DNA of 64,000 bases, from contig CM076270.1 in the NCBI GenBank assembly GCA_038380795.1, forward strand, positions 14,055,001 through 14,119,000, read 5' to 3'. This stretch comes from Pyrocephalus nanus (lineage: Eukaryota; Chordata; Aves; Passeriformes; Tyrannidae). The notes below the pieces were generated by a model. It saw nothing but the letters and a program-made list of their open reading frames with translations, was not told where the DNA came from and ran no database searches. This document shows positions 51,529 to 63,200 of the stretch, one piece after another (positions within the stretch are counted from its first letter, which is position 1; every line of letters begins with the position of its first letter). Position numbers and translations under genes: made by a program.

Positions 51529-52249
51529 CAGGCAGCAAGGTTGGGAGCCATGGATGTCACCTGAGCAGAGCAGGAATCACACCAGTAGCAGCAGGGAAGG
51601 GGCTCTCTCTCTTCGGGGTGGGAGGACCACACAAGGAGCCTTGTTTCTCTTACCAACTTCTGGATTAGTCCTGAAGCTGGGATTACTGGAAAACCCTCCC
51701 ATGAGTTAGCAGTCTCTAAAGGAATCAAGTGTTTGTGGGTGCAGGGAAGGGCTGGGGCCAGAAAAAAGGCAGCATGACTTTGGCAAGGAGACCAGAAGAA
51801 GCTATGAAGGTCATGAGCTGGCCCAACACACCACCTTGGGGTGGGAAATCAGCTTTCAGTCATGGGTCTGGCCCTTCCGGCTTTGCTCTGATGGCTCAGA
51901 TGTTGCTCTGAGTATCCCAGAGTCCTTCCTCCAAGGGTCTACCACCCTCCTCCCACCCCATCCCACAGTGCCAGACTCAGAGCCCATGGCAGGGGGTTCT
52001 GTCCCCATGGCTGGAGGCAGCAAAGTGTAGCTGGAAAGCAGGGGAAACACGGAGCCAGGAGACTCCAGGCGGATCACTCCTCAGGCTGGCGATTAATGAG
52101 ACACCGCTGCAAATCCTCCGGCCCCCGCCACGCTGCCTGCCGGGACAGGGCTGTGTGGAGACAAGCCCCTCTAATCCAATTAGAGCGCGAAGCCGTGGCT
52201 GGAAAGACAACCAGCCCCCCATGCGGCCCATGCCCACTGCCGCGCTCAC

Positions 52250-52412
52250 CGTCCGTCAGGGTCTGGAAGCACATCTTGCCGCTGTACTTGCCGTAGCCGG
52301 CCACAGTGCGGGCCCGCACCTGCACCACGTACACCATGCCGGGCCGCAGCCCCTCGATCCGTGCCGTGTTGGTCTGGCTCCGGGCCATGGAGGAGTTGTA
52401 CTCGTTGTGGTC
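52250..52412 (-). CDS. EPHB1: EPHB1 exon 7 (second FN3 domain, second half)
   Basis: This 163-bp exon has acceptor CCCACAG before GACCACAACG and donor GACG followed by GTGAGC. It encodes about residues 475-529: DHNEYNSSMARSQTNTARI, LRPGMVYVVQVRARTVAGYG and SGKMCFQTLTD, closing the second FN3 domain. NSS is a possible glycosylation sequon. The exon starts in phase 0, as in the conserved gene, so it accepts either the normal exon 6 end or the 57-base extension without a frame change. Its last codon (Asp) is split with exon 8. Confidence 0.96.
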
Positions 52413-52562
52413 CTGTGGGCATGGCCGACACGGACGGTCAGAGGTGGGGACGAGGGACAGCAGGGCCCTGCAGCCCACCCACCCCCGGCGACAGCAGGGA
52501 TGAAGTCTGGCTGCACGGGGATAAAGTAGAGGCCCTGCTTCTGCCTCAGGAGCATCCCTGAC

Positions 52563-52952
52563 AAGGAGGATCCTGCAGGAAAGGCTGAGAGAGTTGGGAC
52601 TGTTCAGCTTGGACAAGGGAAGATTTTGGGGTGACCTAATTGCGGCCTTCCAGTACCTGAAGGGAGCCGACAGGAAAGATAGAGAGGGACTATTTACAAG
52701 GGCCTGGAGTGACAGGTCAAGGGGAATGGCTTCACACTGCCAGAGGGCAAGGTGAGATTAGGAAGGAATCCTTCACTATGAGGGTGGGGAGGCCCTGGCA
52801 CAGGTTGCCCAGAGGAGCTGTGGCTGCCCCATCCCTGGAAGTGCTGAAGGCCAGGTTGGACAGGGCTTGGAGCAACCTCCCATGGCAGGGAGGTTGGAAT
52901 GAGATGATCTTTAAAGCCCCTTCCAACCCAGGACATTCTATGATTCTATGAA
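52563..52952 (+). repeat. CR1 LINE 3' fragment in EPHB1 intron 6 (about 390 bp)
   Basis: This is the best-preserved copy. It begins near AAGGAGGATCCTGCAGGAAA, continues through GGACAAGGGAAGATTTTGGG and GGCACAGGTTGCCCAGAGGA, and ends with an intact ATTCTATGATTCTATGAAA tail. It is antisense to EPHB1. Confidence 0.9.
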
Positions 52953-53169
52953 ACAGGACCCACAATCTCTGCCTGGCCCCCAAGTTGCTGGGGAGGTCCC
53001 TGCTGCAGCACAGGCCTCCCAGGCAGCCTCCCTGGTCCCACCAGAGCATGGAGCAGCAGGGAGAAACAATAAGAGCACCCAGAGCAAAAATACTCATGAC
53101 CCGCAAATTGCTCCTCTTCATACCATTGATGTCCCTGTGCCTTTCACAAACATCCCACAGCTATGGAAA

Positions 53170-53240
53170 CCAGGTAAGGTGTTGGAACTAGATGATCTTT
53201 AAGGTCCCTTCCAACCCAAATAATTCTGTGATTCCATAAA
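53170..53240 (+). repeat. Short CR1 3' fragment in EPHB1 intron 6
   Basis: GTTGGAACTAGATGATCTTT, then AATTCTGTGATTCCATAAAA. Only the last 70 bases remain. Confidence 0.83.
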
Positions 53241-53764
53241 ACAGCATAATGTGCCCTACAAGACCCTTTTGGAGCAGGTTCAAGGGCAACCTGCCTCTGT
53301 TGAGAGCCCCAGCCCCTGCAGCCCCTGCTGTGCTGGCTAAACCTTGTGCTAAACCTTGGTGGAAGCCTCCTGCGTCTCCAATCTCATTTTTTGCCAGATT
53401 CCCTGGTGATTTGCTGGTAAGAGGCCGCTGGTGAGATCATCTAATTATTTACATTTAGAGGAATTCATTAGAGCTGGCAAGACACAGGAGGGATGGAACA
53501 GCTTGGGCTCGCCACGGTTCACTGCAGGGGTCGAGAGCGTGTCCCCTGTGGGGAAGGACAGCTGCGAGGGAAAGGACTGAGCAAGAGGCAGTGATCCAGG
53601 ACAGGGACAACCCCAGCAACCTTCACCAGTCCTCACCAGCTCCCTCACCTCCTCTAGACACTGTCCCCTCGCACCAGGTCCTTGCTAATCCTAACAGATA
53701 CCAGAGCAAGGCAGGCACAGGCACTGATGTGCTAGACAAGATACTGCCAAGAGGCAGCAGTGGC

Positions 53765-53886
53765 TTAGGTTGGATGGGGCTCTGAGCAACTTGGTCTAGT
53801 GAGAAGTGTCCCTGCCCGTGACAGGGGTGTTGGAACTAGATGAGCTTTAGGGTCCTTTCCAACTCAAGCCATTCTGTGATTATATG
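53765..53886 (+). repeat. CR1 3' fragment in EPHB1 intron 6
   Basis: GGTTGGATGGGGCTCTGAGC, then GTTGGAACTAGATGAGCTTT and CATTCTGTGATTATATGA. It is the third same-orientation copy within 1.35 kb. Confidence 0.85.
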
Positions 53887-54129
53887 AATTAGCATTTGTA
53901 GCCACATCTCTCCGCTTCCCCTGGCTGCACATCGCTCCCACCTTCCAGAGGCACCCCAGGTGACCTGGTGCCTGTCCCGCCGCCTGTTCCACATGGAGCG
54001 TTCCCAGCAGAGCCTGACCCAGAGCCCATCAGTGTTCCCCTTCTCCCAGCAGGCTCAGGCCCTGAGCAGCCTCAGTGTGAAGTCCCTGTGCCCCAGCCCC
54101 CCTCCATGGCAGGGTTTCCCTGAGCTCAC

Positions 54130-54311
54130 CGGTGCGGGCCTGGCACCCACAGAGCTGCCGACATCAGGCGTGCAGATGCGGCTCAGCTTCTCATAGTAGC
54201 GGATCTCGTAGTCCAGGATGATCCCGTTGGGCTGCTCGGGCTGGGGCCAGGACAGCGTGATGCTCCTCATCGTGGCACTCACCTGGTGCATGATGGGGAC
54301 GGTGGAGGGTG
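54130..54311 (-). CDS. EPHB1: EPHB1 exon 6, predicted extended form (second FN3 domain, first half)
   Basis: The acceptor CTCGGCAG and the first 125 bases (54187-54311) are a normal EPHB1 exon 6 encoding PSTVPIMHQVSATM to YEIRYYEK, about residues 433-474. At the conserved exon end (after AAG, 54187-54189) the minus strand reads CTGAGC where GTGAGC is expected, so the canonical donor has lost its first G. The next good donor is CCG followed by GTGAGC. Using it extends the exon by 57 bases to 54130, adding LSRICTPDVGSSVGARPAP in frame with no stop and joining phase 0 to exon 7. I give the extended end as the best model. The conserved core 54187-54311 is certain; the extension is inference. Confidence 0.6.
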
Positions 54312-57166
54312 CTGCCGAGGAAGCAGGGAGAGAGGGAAAATTAATGGAGACGGGTAGGGAAAACAGCCCTGGGAAGGGGGAAAACCCCTGGGCACACAGA
54401 GCATCCCAAGTCTCCCATGCGTGCAGTTTTCAGACTCATGGGACAAGCTCACTCATTAGCAGTGGGAAGAGAGGCATCTCAGCAGCTTACATGGAAGCAG
54501 AGCAGTGAGCTGGCAAGGGAATTCTGGTATTTAAACCAACTATTCTTTTTAATTAGGGGTTTAGAAATCCTTGGTGTTCCTTCTCCCTGGGACTGCTCGC
54601 TCCAAGGACATCTCCCACGGTGGGACAGAGACAGCAAAGCTCTCCCCAGCGGGAACAAACCAAGGCTTGGTGACAGCCTCCAGCTCTGCTTGACATCTCT
54701 TAGTGTAACAGCCTCTCTAGGGATCCAACACCCAGCACCCAGGAAGCCTGTGCCACAGCTGCCACCCCACATGCTGTCAGGAATGGGATGTAGGAGCAAA
54801 AATCTGCCAACCCTCAGAACAATGATGGGAAACCAGGGGACACCCCATCAAGGGGCCTGTGGAACAGCTTTGGCTCCAGAGTAGCTGCTGGATCTGCTCT
54901 TAGGGGCTCTCGGGTGATGCTCATCCTGATTACTCAAACAAGCTTCTCCCGGGAGTTCTATTTCCAAACCCCAAACACTTGCAAAACAGTCTCAGACCAT
55001 CTCTCATCTCCCCAGGCTATGGCACAAGGGTGCTCAGAAGGCAGCACCTCCATCCCTGCAGCCCCCAAGGCCCCCTGGGCAGCGCAGCACGGGAGTCACG
55101 GGCATCCTGTCACAATATCCCTGGAGAAAGCAGAATGCTTGGCACTGGCATCAGGACCCCCTTCCCTCCCTGCCACACGTTTCTGATCAGTCCCACCAGC
55201 TATGCCACACACACACCGCTCTGTAAAGCAGCCCATAGTGTTTCAGTTCATGCACCAGACCAGAGCTCAGCGAGCACATTTTCCAAAGCAGCTGCCAGGC
55301 ACATCCTCCCCACTGCCATTGCTCCCTGCCCTCCTCTCTGCACCCACTGGAGCAACCCCAGGACTGCTCTGCACCTGCTGAGGAGCCAAGCATACCTGGA
55401 GCTGAGCACCCCCAGAGCCAAGCATCCCTGGAGCTGAGCAGCCCCAGAGACAAGCATCCCTGGAGCTGTGCATTCCCAGTCAAGCATCTCTGGAGCTGAG
55501 CATCCCCAGCAGCAGCAACACTGTCCTTCCACCATTAAGGACACTGAGACACTAAATTAGTCAGGAACCACTTTTCCAAAGGCTTTTTGCCCTGCAAGTT
55601 ATACTTAAAAGGACCAGAGCCAGTCAATACAGCCCTGATCCTGCACCTAATCCTACCTAAAGCTTCCCAGAGAGGTATCCAAGTCTCTCCACACCCAAAG
55701 AGGCACTGGCATGTCCTGCTCACACAGTCAGCTCCCTATCGAGCCCTCTCTGCCCTTCTCCTCACCATGCCAAGAGTGCAGGCAAGGAAAATGCTTCCCC
55801 TGTGTGGATCCAGGGAAGAGCTGAACCTGGCACAGAATCCTGCCATGAAGGGAATCTAGGGGTGGCAGGAGCCTTGTTCCACATGGCCCCAATGGGAGAT
55901 GTTGATAGTTTAGCACCATCTTTGTTTATCTGGAATATTTAATCCCATATTATTTTTTTTAATCTCTCCACCTCCTCTCTGGGGAGATGCTTGTGGGTTG
56001 AAATTAAACAAACTGATGTTTTGTTAATTCCTGTTACCGTGGATTAGGCTGGGAAAATGGTTGGAAAAATCCACAGCAAAGCCAAAGGGATTTCAGAGGC
56101 AGAGCACTGATCCTGCCCTTGACAGTCCTGCTGCCTTTCCATCAGGTTACCCCAAGGGCCAGCATTTCCACATGAACATTCAGCCTTTGCCAGACAAACA
56201 GGGAACACTGGGACAGACAGATGAGGCTAACCTGGCTGTTCCCAGCTCCCCAGGGCAGGAGAAGAGCTAAGAAACATCCCAAAAATCCCACCCTCCAAAA
56301 AAAAAGCCTGGAAACAGGAGGCAGGTTTCATCACTTGTGGCTCAGCAGATGGCAATGCCAGCCAGGAACAAGTGTGGATTTGTACTCCCTGGAGGCAGGA
56401 GACTGAAATATTTACACCAGGTTTCCCCATCATGTTCTCCCAAGGGAGCGGGATGGTGAAGGCTCCCGGCATTACATGTTCGGCATAAAGCAGGAATTAT
56501 CATCCCCTTTCTCTGCCCCGAGCAGATGGGTTTCCATCCCCTCCACTCCCTGTGCTCCTCAGTGCAGCCTGGGACCAGTTTCCCCCTTGCCATCTGCACA
56601 GCCACCCCACTGGCATCCCGGCTTGGCCCAGAGCCGCTTGTCCAGTTCCTGATCCCTGAGTGGGAGGAGGGAGGGAAAGGGGCAGAGCAGCCTGGAAAAG
56701 GGGACGAATGGAAAATAATGGGAGAGGGATGTGCCAGAGGAGACAGAACCTGAACTCAGCCCTGAGATGATGATGCTCTCTGTGCTCTAATGCAGCCAGG
56801 CTGCGTTTCAAGGTGGCCTTCATCCCATCTCCCTGTTCCCATCTGGGGAAAAGTGGGAAATGGCAATGCCATTTTACCCCAAGAAATCTAGAGCAGGATA
56901 AAAAGCACATACTGGATATCCCTCCCACAAGGCAGCTCTCCTCCTACCCATGGCACAGGCACCTCCTCCACCTCCCCAGACCTCTTCCCCCCTCTTTTCC
57001 TGGCCTTTCTCCCCACCCAGGGCTGGGGGCAGTTTTACCACAGTCATCACACCCCACTGACACCCCGGGGGCTTTTTCTTCGAGACCAGGAGCTTCATTT
57101 CACACAGAGCCTGCATCTGGCAGGGGGCACAGCCAGCACCCCCCAGCACATCCCCCCGGGACTCAC
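54312..57166 (-). other. EPHB1 intron 5
   Basis: The intron is 2,855 bp with GT-AG ends. It contains the 31-bp tandem repeat at 55386-55509. No CR1 tail and no additional exon were recognised. Confidence 0.7.
55386..55509 (+). repeat. 31-bp tandem repeat in EPHB1 intron 5
   Basis: Four copies of a 30-32-bp unit beginning CAAGCATCCCTGGAGCTGAG and ending in CCCCAGAG or a variant. Confidence 0.92.
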
Positions 57167-57502
57167 CAGCCTGGTTGGTGGTGATGTTGACGGAGACATG
57201 CTGCTGCGGGAACGGGCTCTTGTTGGAAACCCCATTGACGGCCTGGATCTCAAAGGTGTAGGGCGTGTGTGCCCACAGGTTGCTGATGAAGACACGGGTG
57301 TCAGTCAGCCCCAGCTGCCTGGGCACGAAGTCCACGTTGTCGTCGCAGCGGGAGCAGGCGCGTCGGTCCGACCGGCACTTCTTGCAGACGATGTTGTAGG
57401 TGACATCGTCCCGCCCACCCGTCTCCCGCGGCGGGTGCCACTCCAGGATGATGGACGTCTCGTTGACGATGGAGATGACGTTGCGGGGGCCAGATGGGAC
57501 AC
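57167..57502 (-). CDS. EPHB1: EPHB1 exon 5 (first fibronectin type III domain)
   Basis: This 336-bp exon has acceptor CCCACAG before GTGTCCC and donor GCTG followed by GTGAGT. It encodes about residues 321-433, the whole first FN3 domain. Family marks are VPSGPRNVISIVNETS, the WHPPRETGGRDD strand-loop, a four-cysteine cluster CKKCRSDRRACSRC, LWAHTPYTFEIQAVNG and the closing VNITTNQA. Sequons for N-glycosylation are visible at NET, NKS and NIT. Both split codons rejoin correctly with the neighbouring exons (Ser at the start, Ala at the end). Confidence 0.96.
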
Positions 57503-60102
57503 CTGTGGGAAAGGAGAGGGACTGAGACAGGTCCTTGCCCAAATTAGGATGCTCAGTGCTCCCCTGCAGGCTCCAGCACGGAGAAGGACACCCCATGGTT
57601 CCGTTTCCTCCACTATCCATCACTTCCTCCCTTAGGAGGGATTTGGTGTCCATGGTTTAGCTCAATTCAGGGTCAGACTCTCCCCACTGGCAACGTCAAT
57701 CACCTGCACTGGTATCCACAGAAAGGGGTTTCCCAGGTGGAGATGAGGACTCCCACACCACAAACCCACTTAATATACAAGAAAACCTCACACAGAGAGC
57801 ACATGCAGATCCATCTGTGAAGATGGACCCATTTTAATCCCACTGGGAGACACTGAGATAGATCCAGCGCTCACATGGAGAAGCACCTCAAACAGATTAT
57901 CCCAGCGAGAGAAACACCCCTTAGCCAACATTGTGGAGAACCAGAGGAGCAGCAGAAGAGAGAGACGATAATGGGAAGTGGTTATTAAGGGTTCGATATC
58001 TCGAGTTGGGAGCCCAGGAATTTATCAGCACAGAGGAGCACCGGCACTGCTCGATGGTTTGTGAGCAGCTCCAAGGTTGGACAAGAGAAGAAAATTGCAT
58101 TGATCAAACCCACCGGGAGCCATCACAAATGCTTCGGAGGATGGGAATTGAACGCAGCTCTGATTGCAAGCACTGCCGGATCGGGGCTGGGTCCAGAGGG
58201 AGCGATTCAGGAGGAATCCAGGCAGGAGAGCATCATCAAGGCACAAACATACATCTGCACGGGTCCAGGGAAGGATCTGGGGTCAGCCAGGATGGCTTCA
58301 CAGCCAAAACCACAAAATCCGGCTGCTGGGATTTATTAAATAAGGAAAGCAATGAATTCCTCATGCTGGCTAGGCTCGGGGCTCCACTTCCAAGGAAGAA
58401 ATAGGACTTTGCCATGAAACAGGGAGCAATAAAAATGATAGAGGACTTGACCTGTGAAGAAAGGTTTAGAGAGCGAAGCACACTCTGTCTTGGGGAAACC
58501 CATTCCAGGGGAGCCTCCCTGTGTGTGTGCCAGGGAACATCATTACTGGCTATGGATAAATCAGCCCTGTTAGTGGCCAGGGATGGGCTGGGAAGAGGTG
58601 GCTTTAACAGCATGGGGGTGACATGGATGGTGGGGTGGAGAGATCATCCTGCACGGAGGCACTTTGGGAGCCTCTCTGAGCTGCTGCCATAGATAATGCA
58701 GATGGAAGATTTTGTCAAAAATGACAAAATATAGAGAAATGACAGCCCCAAAAAGAAATTAATAGAATTCCATTCTTTTTTATTCTTCTCCTCTTTAGGA
58801 GTAAATGTGTCTGTCATGGAGCAGTCACCAGTGCAGCATCCTCACAGGAAAGGGCATTCATGGATTCAAGGCACCAAAGATGTTCCACTGTGGGGCTCCC
58901 CTATCATGGAGATGTCAAAGGAGGGTGCTGGAGGATGTGGCAGGAGCAGGGAGAAAGACCTTGATTCCCCAGGGAAACGAGTGGAGGATTCACAAAGGCT
59001 CAATAGGATCAGTGAGTTACACCAAAGAATCTGTAACCTGTCTCAGGAATTTTAATCCAAACCCTCTCCTCATACCTTAAGCAGATAATATCTTTTCAAG
59101 AAAAAAGGAAAAATCCACTTTTCTTCCCTGTCCTCCCCAGATTCTTTCCCTTTACTTGCAGCCCCTTGTGCAGGGGCTTGAGGCAGGAACCACCCTCGCA
59201 GGCATCATCCCTGGGAAGGCTCCAGTCTAGGGCAGCGCCTGCAGCTCCACTGTATTAGTTACTCCTCTGACAAAGAGAAACTTTGTGGGTGAACAGCTGG
59301 CACCTCAAATTAGAACACTGTAACATTAAGCATGGAGAGAAGAGATAAAAATCAGCAAAGAGCCTTTTTTCCCTGGGTTCCTATAGTGCAACACTGCTGT
59401 AAATCAGTTATGTAACGAGGCATAATAAAGATCTATAGATTATCTGCAGTTGTGCAACCTGCTGACTGTCTGACAGCTCAGGTGATCCAGCAGAACACAC
59501 AAATCCTTTTTTCATTTCCCATGTGCCCTTCAGGCACTCCCAGCACCGAGGGTCCAGAGCATCCCTTGTGCTAAAGCTCCCTAATGGGCTGATTCAAGGG
59601 CCTGGAGTGCATCTGGGGGCAGTTGAGGCCGAGATTCATGTTCCCAGTGGGTTGAAGAGTATAGGGGCTCCTTCCTCTCTCCTGGGCTCTTTTCCCACCG
59701 AAAGACAGCCTTGAGGACACTGCTGCCATGCCAGGCAGCTCAGGCAGAGAGCCGAGCAGGGATGCATCGCTGAATACCAATGCTCAAGGCACCCTTTCCC
59801 CCTATTAAAAAATACTCTATCTGCAAGGCTATGAACAAGACAGGCAGAGCAGATAACTTTAAATTCTAATTTATCCTGGGAACTATCTCCGTGCCATCAC
59901 CAGTCCTGCCAGGGTGATGTATAAACCCCAGCAGCTGCCAGCGAGGCGGGATGTGGGGCCATCCCATCGCTCAGCGCTGGGTGCTCAGCACCCACCCAGC
60001 CGCTCTCCCGCTCCCAGGACAGGGAGAGAGAATAAGACAAAGGGCTCCTGGATTGAGAGTTTATCCCTGCAGCCCTCCCTCCAGCCCTGATGTGGTACTC
60101 AC
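57503..60102 (-). other. EPHB1 intron 4
   Basis: The intron is 2,600 bp with GT-AG ends. I see no other exon. Positions 59250-59480 form an AT-rich block with few simple repeats that could be a conserved intronic element. Positions 58390-58640 have the feel of an old degraded transposable element, but I could not assign a family. Confidence 0.7.
59250..59480. promoter_or_regulatory. Candidate AT-rich element in EPHB1 intron 4
   Basis: It contains a TGTATTAGTTACTCC block, TCAAATTAGAACACTGTAAC, GTTATGTAACGAGGC (C/EBP- or PAR-like) and CATAATAAAGATC. Not repetitive; function inferred. Confidence 0.22.
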
Positions 60103-60258
60103 TGGTGCAGGCAGCTGCTGGAGGGTCGAAGTCCGCCCGGTAGTAGCCGTTGCGGCACGCGCAGACCGGGGAGGCCTCGGCGGTGGAGCGGCTGTTGGGG
60201 GGGCATGGAACGCAGACCCCCGCCCCCTGGCTGGCCTTGAACGTCCCTGCTGGGCAGG
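60103..60258 (-). CDS. EPHB1: EPHB1 exon 4 (Cys-rich/EGF-like region)
   Basis: This 156-bp exon begins after a CTTGCAG acceptor with the last two bases of an Ala codon. It ends at ACCA followed by a GTGAGT donor, leaving a split Ser codon. It encodes the second half of the cysteine-rich ectodomain region, about residues 269-321 by human numbering. The protein starts CPAGTFKASQ, has six cysteines in EGF-like spacing, and includes CRNGYYRADFDPP, which is typical of EphB1. It differs from my recollection of human EPHB1 mainly around the second and third cysteines (GAGVCVPCPP). The next exon upstream, which carries the ligand-binding domain, is outside the window. Confidence 0.95.
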
Positions 60259-63200
60259 CTGCAAGAGAGAGGAGAGAGGTTGGGTGCTGAACCCTTCTGA
60301 GACTGAGGGGAAAGCAGGTCTTGTCCTTGGAATGGGCTGGGAAGAAGGGAGAGGAGAGAAGGGAAGACAGGACAGGACAGGAGACACAGAAAAGCTTCAC
60401 ATCTGTATCGGAACTAAATGGGGTAGCACCTTCCTACAAAGCTAGGATGGCCAGGATTTTCCATGCTGGCCATGAATTATTCCTGGAGCCACCAGACAAA
60501 TACTGAAATCCCATGGCAATATTCAGCCAGGCAGAGCAAGGGAGCTGCAGCCTCCTTTTTTCTCCCCACTGCTTGCACCTGGGCAGTGGGGCAATGGGGG
60601 ATGCAGGACCCCCTTCCCTGGCAGCATCCATGAAGGCGTGGGCACACGGGCAGAACAGTGTTCCCCAAGGACCTGTGGATTCAAAAGACACTTTCTGCCA
60701 CCCCAACAGCATGGCTCACATCTCTTTTTCCGTGTAAAATTTGAATATTTGAATAGTTAATTAAAAAGTTGATGTAACACCCATTAGTGTCTTATGGGCC
60801 CATCCCATTAATCCCCCACAGCCCGGGGTTGGAGTTGATAACCTTCCCAGCCTCTGAGTTCATTCAAGCAGGAAATGGCAACTAATTCATAAAGGAGGAG
60901 ATGCTCCAATTACAGTGAGGGTTTTGTCAGTGATGAGGGGAGATTTCATTAATCAACCATCTTGCTGCTCTGCGGTTTGAGGGCGACAGAAACGGGGTCC
61001 CTCATCTCTGCCCCACCCCACTGTCCCTCACCAACAAGGCACTGATGGATGGATGCTCATCCATCCCTGACATCTAACAAAATCCAAAGGCTGTAGAAGA
61101 GAATGTCTGTATTTTGGTACATACAAGGAATCAGACTGCCATCCAGGTCCACCACCCGCCCAGGAGAGACTGTTCCTGGTGTGAGGCTGTGCCCCTGCGA
61201 TGCCTTCACCCCCAAGGCACAGCTCTGCAGAGAAACACCCCACGTGTCTCATAAACACGGCGATGATTGAGATAATGGAAAGTGCCTCTTAGCCCCTGTC
61301 TGCTGCATCAGGATATGAGGCATCTCCTAGCAGCCATGAAGAGGAAATTAATAGGAGCAAGCAGGAGTAACCACTTTCATGCAATTTCCTTGGGAGATAG
61401 TGGGCCATCTAATCTTTATTGAAGCCCTTTAACCTGTCATTCAAAACTCATGAGGCCCCCTGCTCACACAGGCTTTCCAGATATTAATAGATGATAAAAA
61501 GGAATAAATCAAAACAATATTTTACAATTTCATTATTCAGGAGACACCACCCCCCCCAGCCTAAGGCACACAGCTGGCTGCAATGAACTGTTTCTTTCCA
61601 ATGACAATAAAAGCTGAGTGGGGACGTGGCATCCCAGAGGGACCAGGCACCATCTCCTACAGCCCTTCTTCTTCCCCACTACAGGAAGACTGAGTCCTCC
61701 TCCATAGCCATCCCACATATATGGCATCTTAGGGACACACTTAGGGCCATAACCCACCACCTGGTGTAGGCAGATAGTGAGACACATGGGGTCACCACTC
61801 AGGGCAGGACACGGGAGGGCTTGAGGGGGACCTTCAGGATGCCAGAGCGGAAGGCAGCGGGATGCAGACCCCTCCCTCATCCACATACACAGCCCTATGT
61901 CCTACCACAGCACAAGGAAGCACAGGGTTACACCAGATAGATGTGCCAGGAGACACAACCACGTGTGGACACTGAGGCTTTGAGATGGATCTCCAGTTCT
62001 TCACCTCTCCCTTCCCACCAGTACTGACCCACCATGTCCCAGGGGACTTGTGAGCACCCGTGAGATGTGCAGGGGGGACTTGTGGGCTCTGGAGCTGGGA
62101 GATGTGTCAGAAACATGCCTGAAAAGTGCCAGGAGCAGGATGGGGAGGGTGGCAGTACCAGGGAACAGCCACTTGTATTCTAATGGAAGAGGATGGGAAT
62201 GGGAGGCAGGAAGATGGGAGGGTCACAGCGCTGTGAACACACCTCACTGTTAAGCTTAGGGGCATGTTGGTGGGTTGGCTGAAGAGATTTGTTAGTACTT
62301 AACTGCAATTAATTCAAGTGATGCTTTGTCAAAACACCTGAACATAGTACCCTGCAACCCAGTGTCCGCTGGTTTCTGTTATCACTTCACTTATCCACAA
62401 ATTCCTGTAATCTACAGGCACATGGCTCTTAATTGCTATTATTACCAATTAGCTTTTCTCTCCTGTAATTACACCATGCTTGCCTAAAGCCTCCCACAGT
62501 TTGGGGAGAGGCTGATGCCTTCTCCATCCTCCCAACGCTGCACAGGCTGCAGCCCTCCACTCTTGCTGCTGCCCTTGTCTCCCCTCTTTCTGGGGGAGCT
62601 AAACCATGTCTCTCGGACCAAAAATGAAGCACAAACCCCCAAGGCCCTGCAACGCCATGATGGGATCCATAACCCTTCAGATGGTAAACTCACAGTCCAG
62701 TGCAGGGCTCAGATGGAGGGCTCGAGCCCAAGAGGGAGCAATAAATCACCCCACTAATGGCCACTGCAAAGTTTGTCCTCATTTAAGGGCTGCTCCAAGA
62801 TTTTCCCAGAGCTGGCAAGGTCTGTATCCACAACAGTGTCTCAGACAAGCACGGGATGAGGCTCTGCCTCAGCTTTCCCTGTGGGAAGGGGCTCCTTCTG
62901 CCGGTGCCCAGGCTACGGTACAACCTGCATCTCTTCATCTCTGAGAAGAATTAATTGATTGTTGATTATGTAGGCTGGATAAGATTAATGATGTGCTTAG
63001 CTATCCATTTCCTCACATTTAAGCACCAGGGGTGTGTTTGGAAATGCTGAGGCACGTGCTGCTCCAGCGGGGCTCAGCCCCTAAATCCCCCCCCAACCCA
63101 AAGCTGCCCGTGGATCCATCATCCCACCTGCACACCGTGCCATGCCTCCCGGGCAGGAGTTTGCCAGCAAGGACCCCTTTTCCAGGGCTGACATGTTTGG

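Noticed and set aside
54186..54190. GC-type donor at GAGAA/GCTGAG as rescue for exon 6
   Set aside because: It would give a 124-bp exon and shift the frame into exon 7, so it cannot restore the protein.
57198..57635. 145-codon plus-strand frame
   Set aside because: It is the antisense shadow of EPHB1 exon 5; the minus-strand reading carries the conserved FN3 protein.
57985..58025. tRNA gene suggested by a GGTTCGA-type box
   Set aside because: No matching A box or cloverleaf arms could be drawn.
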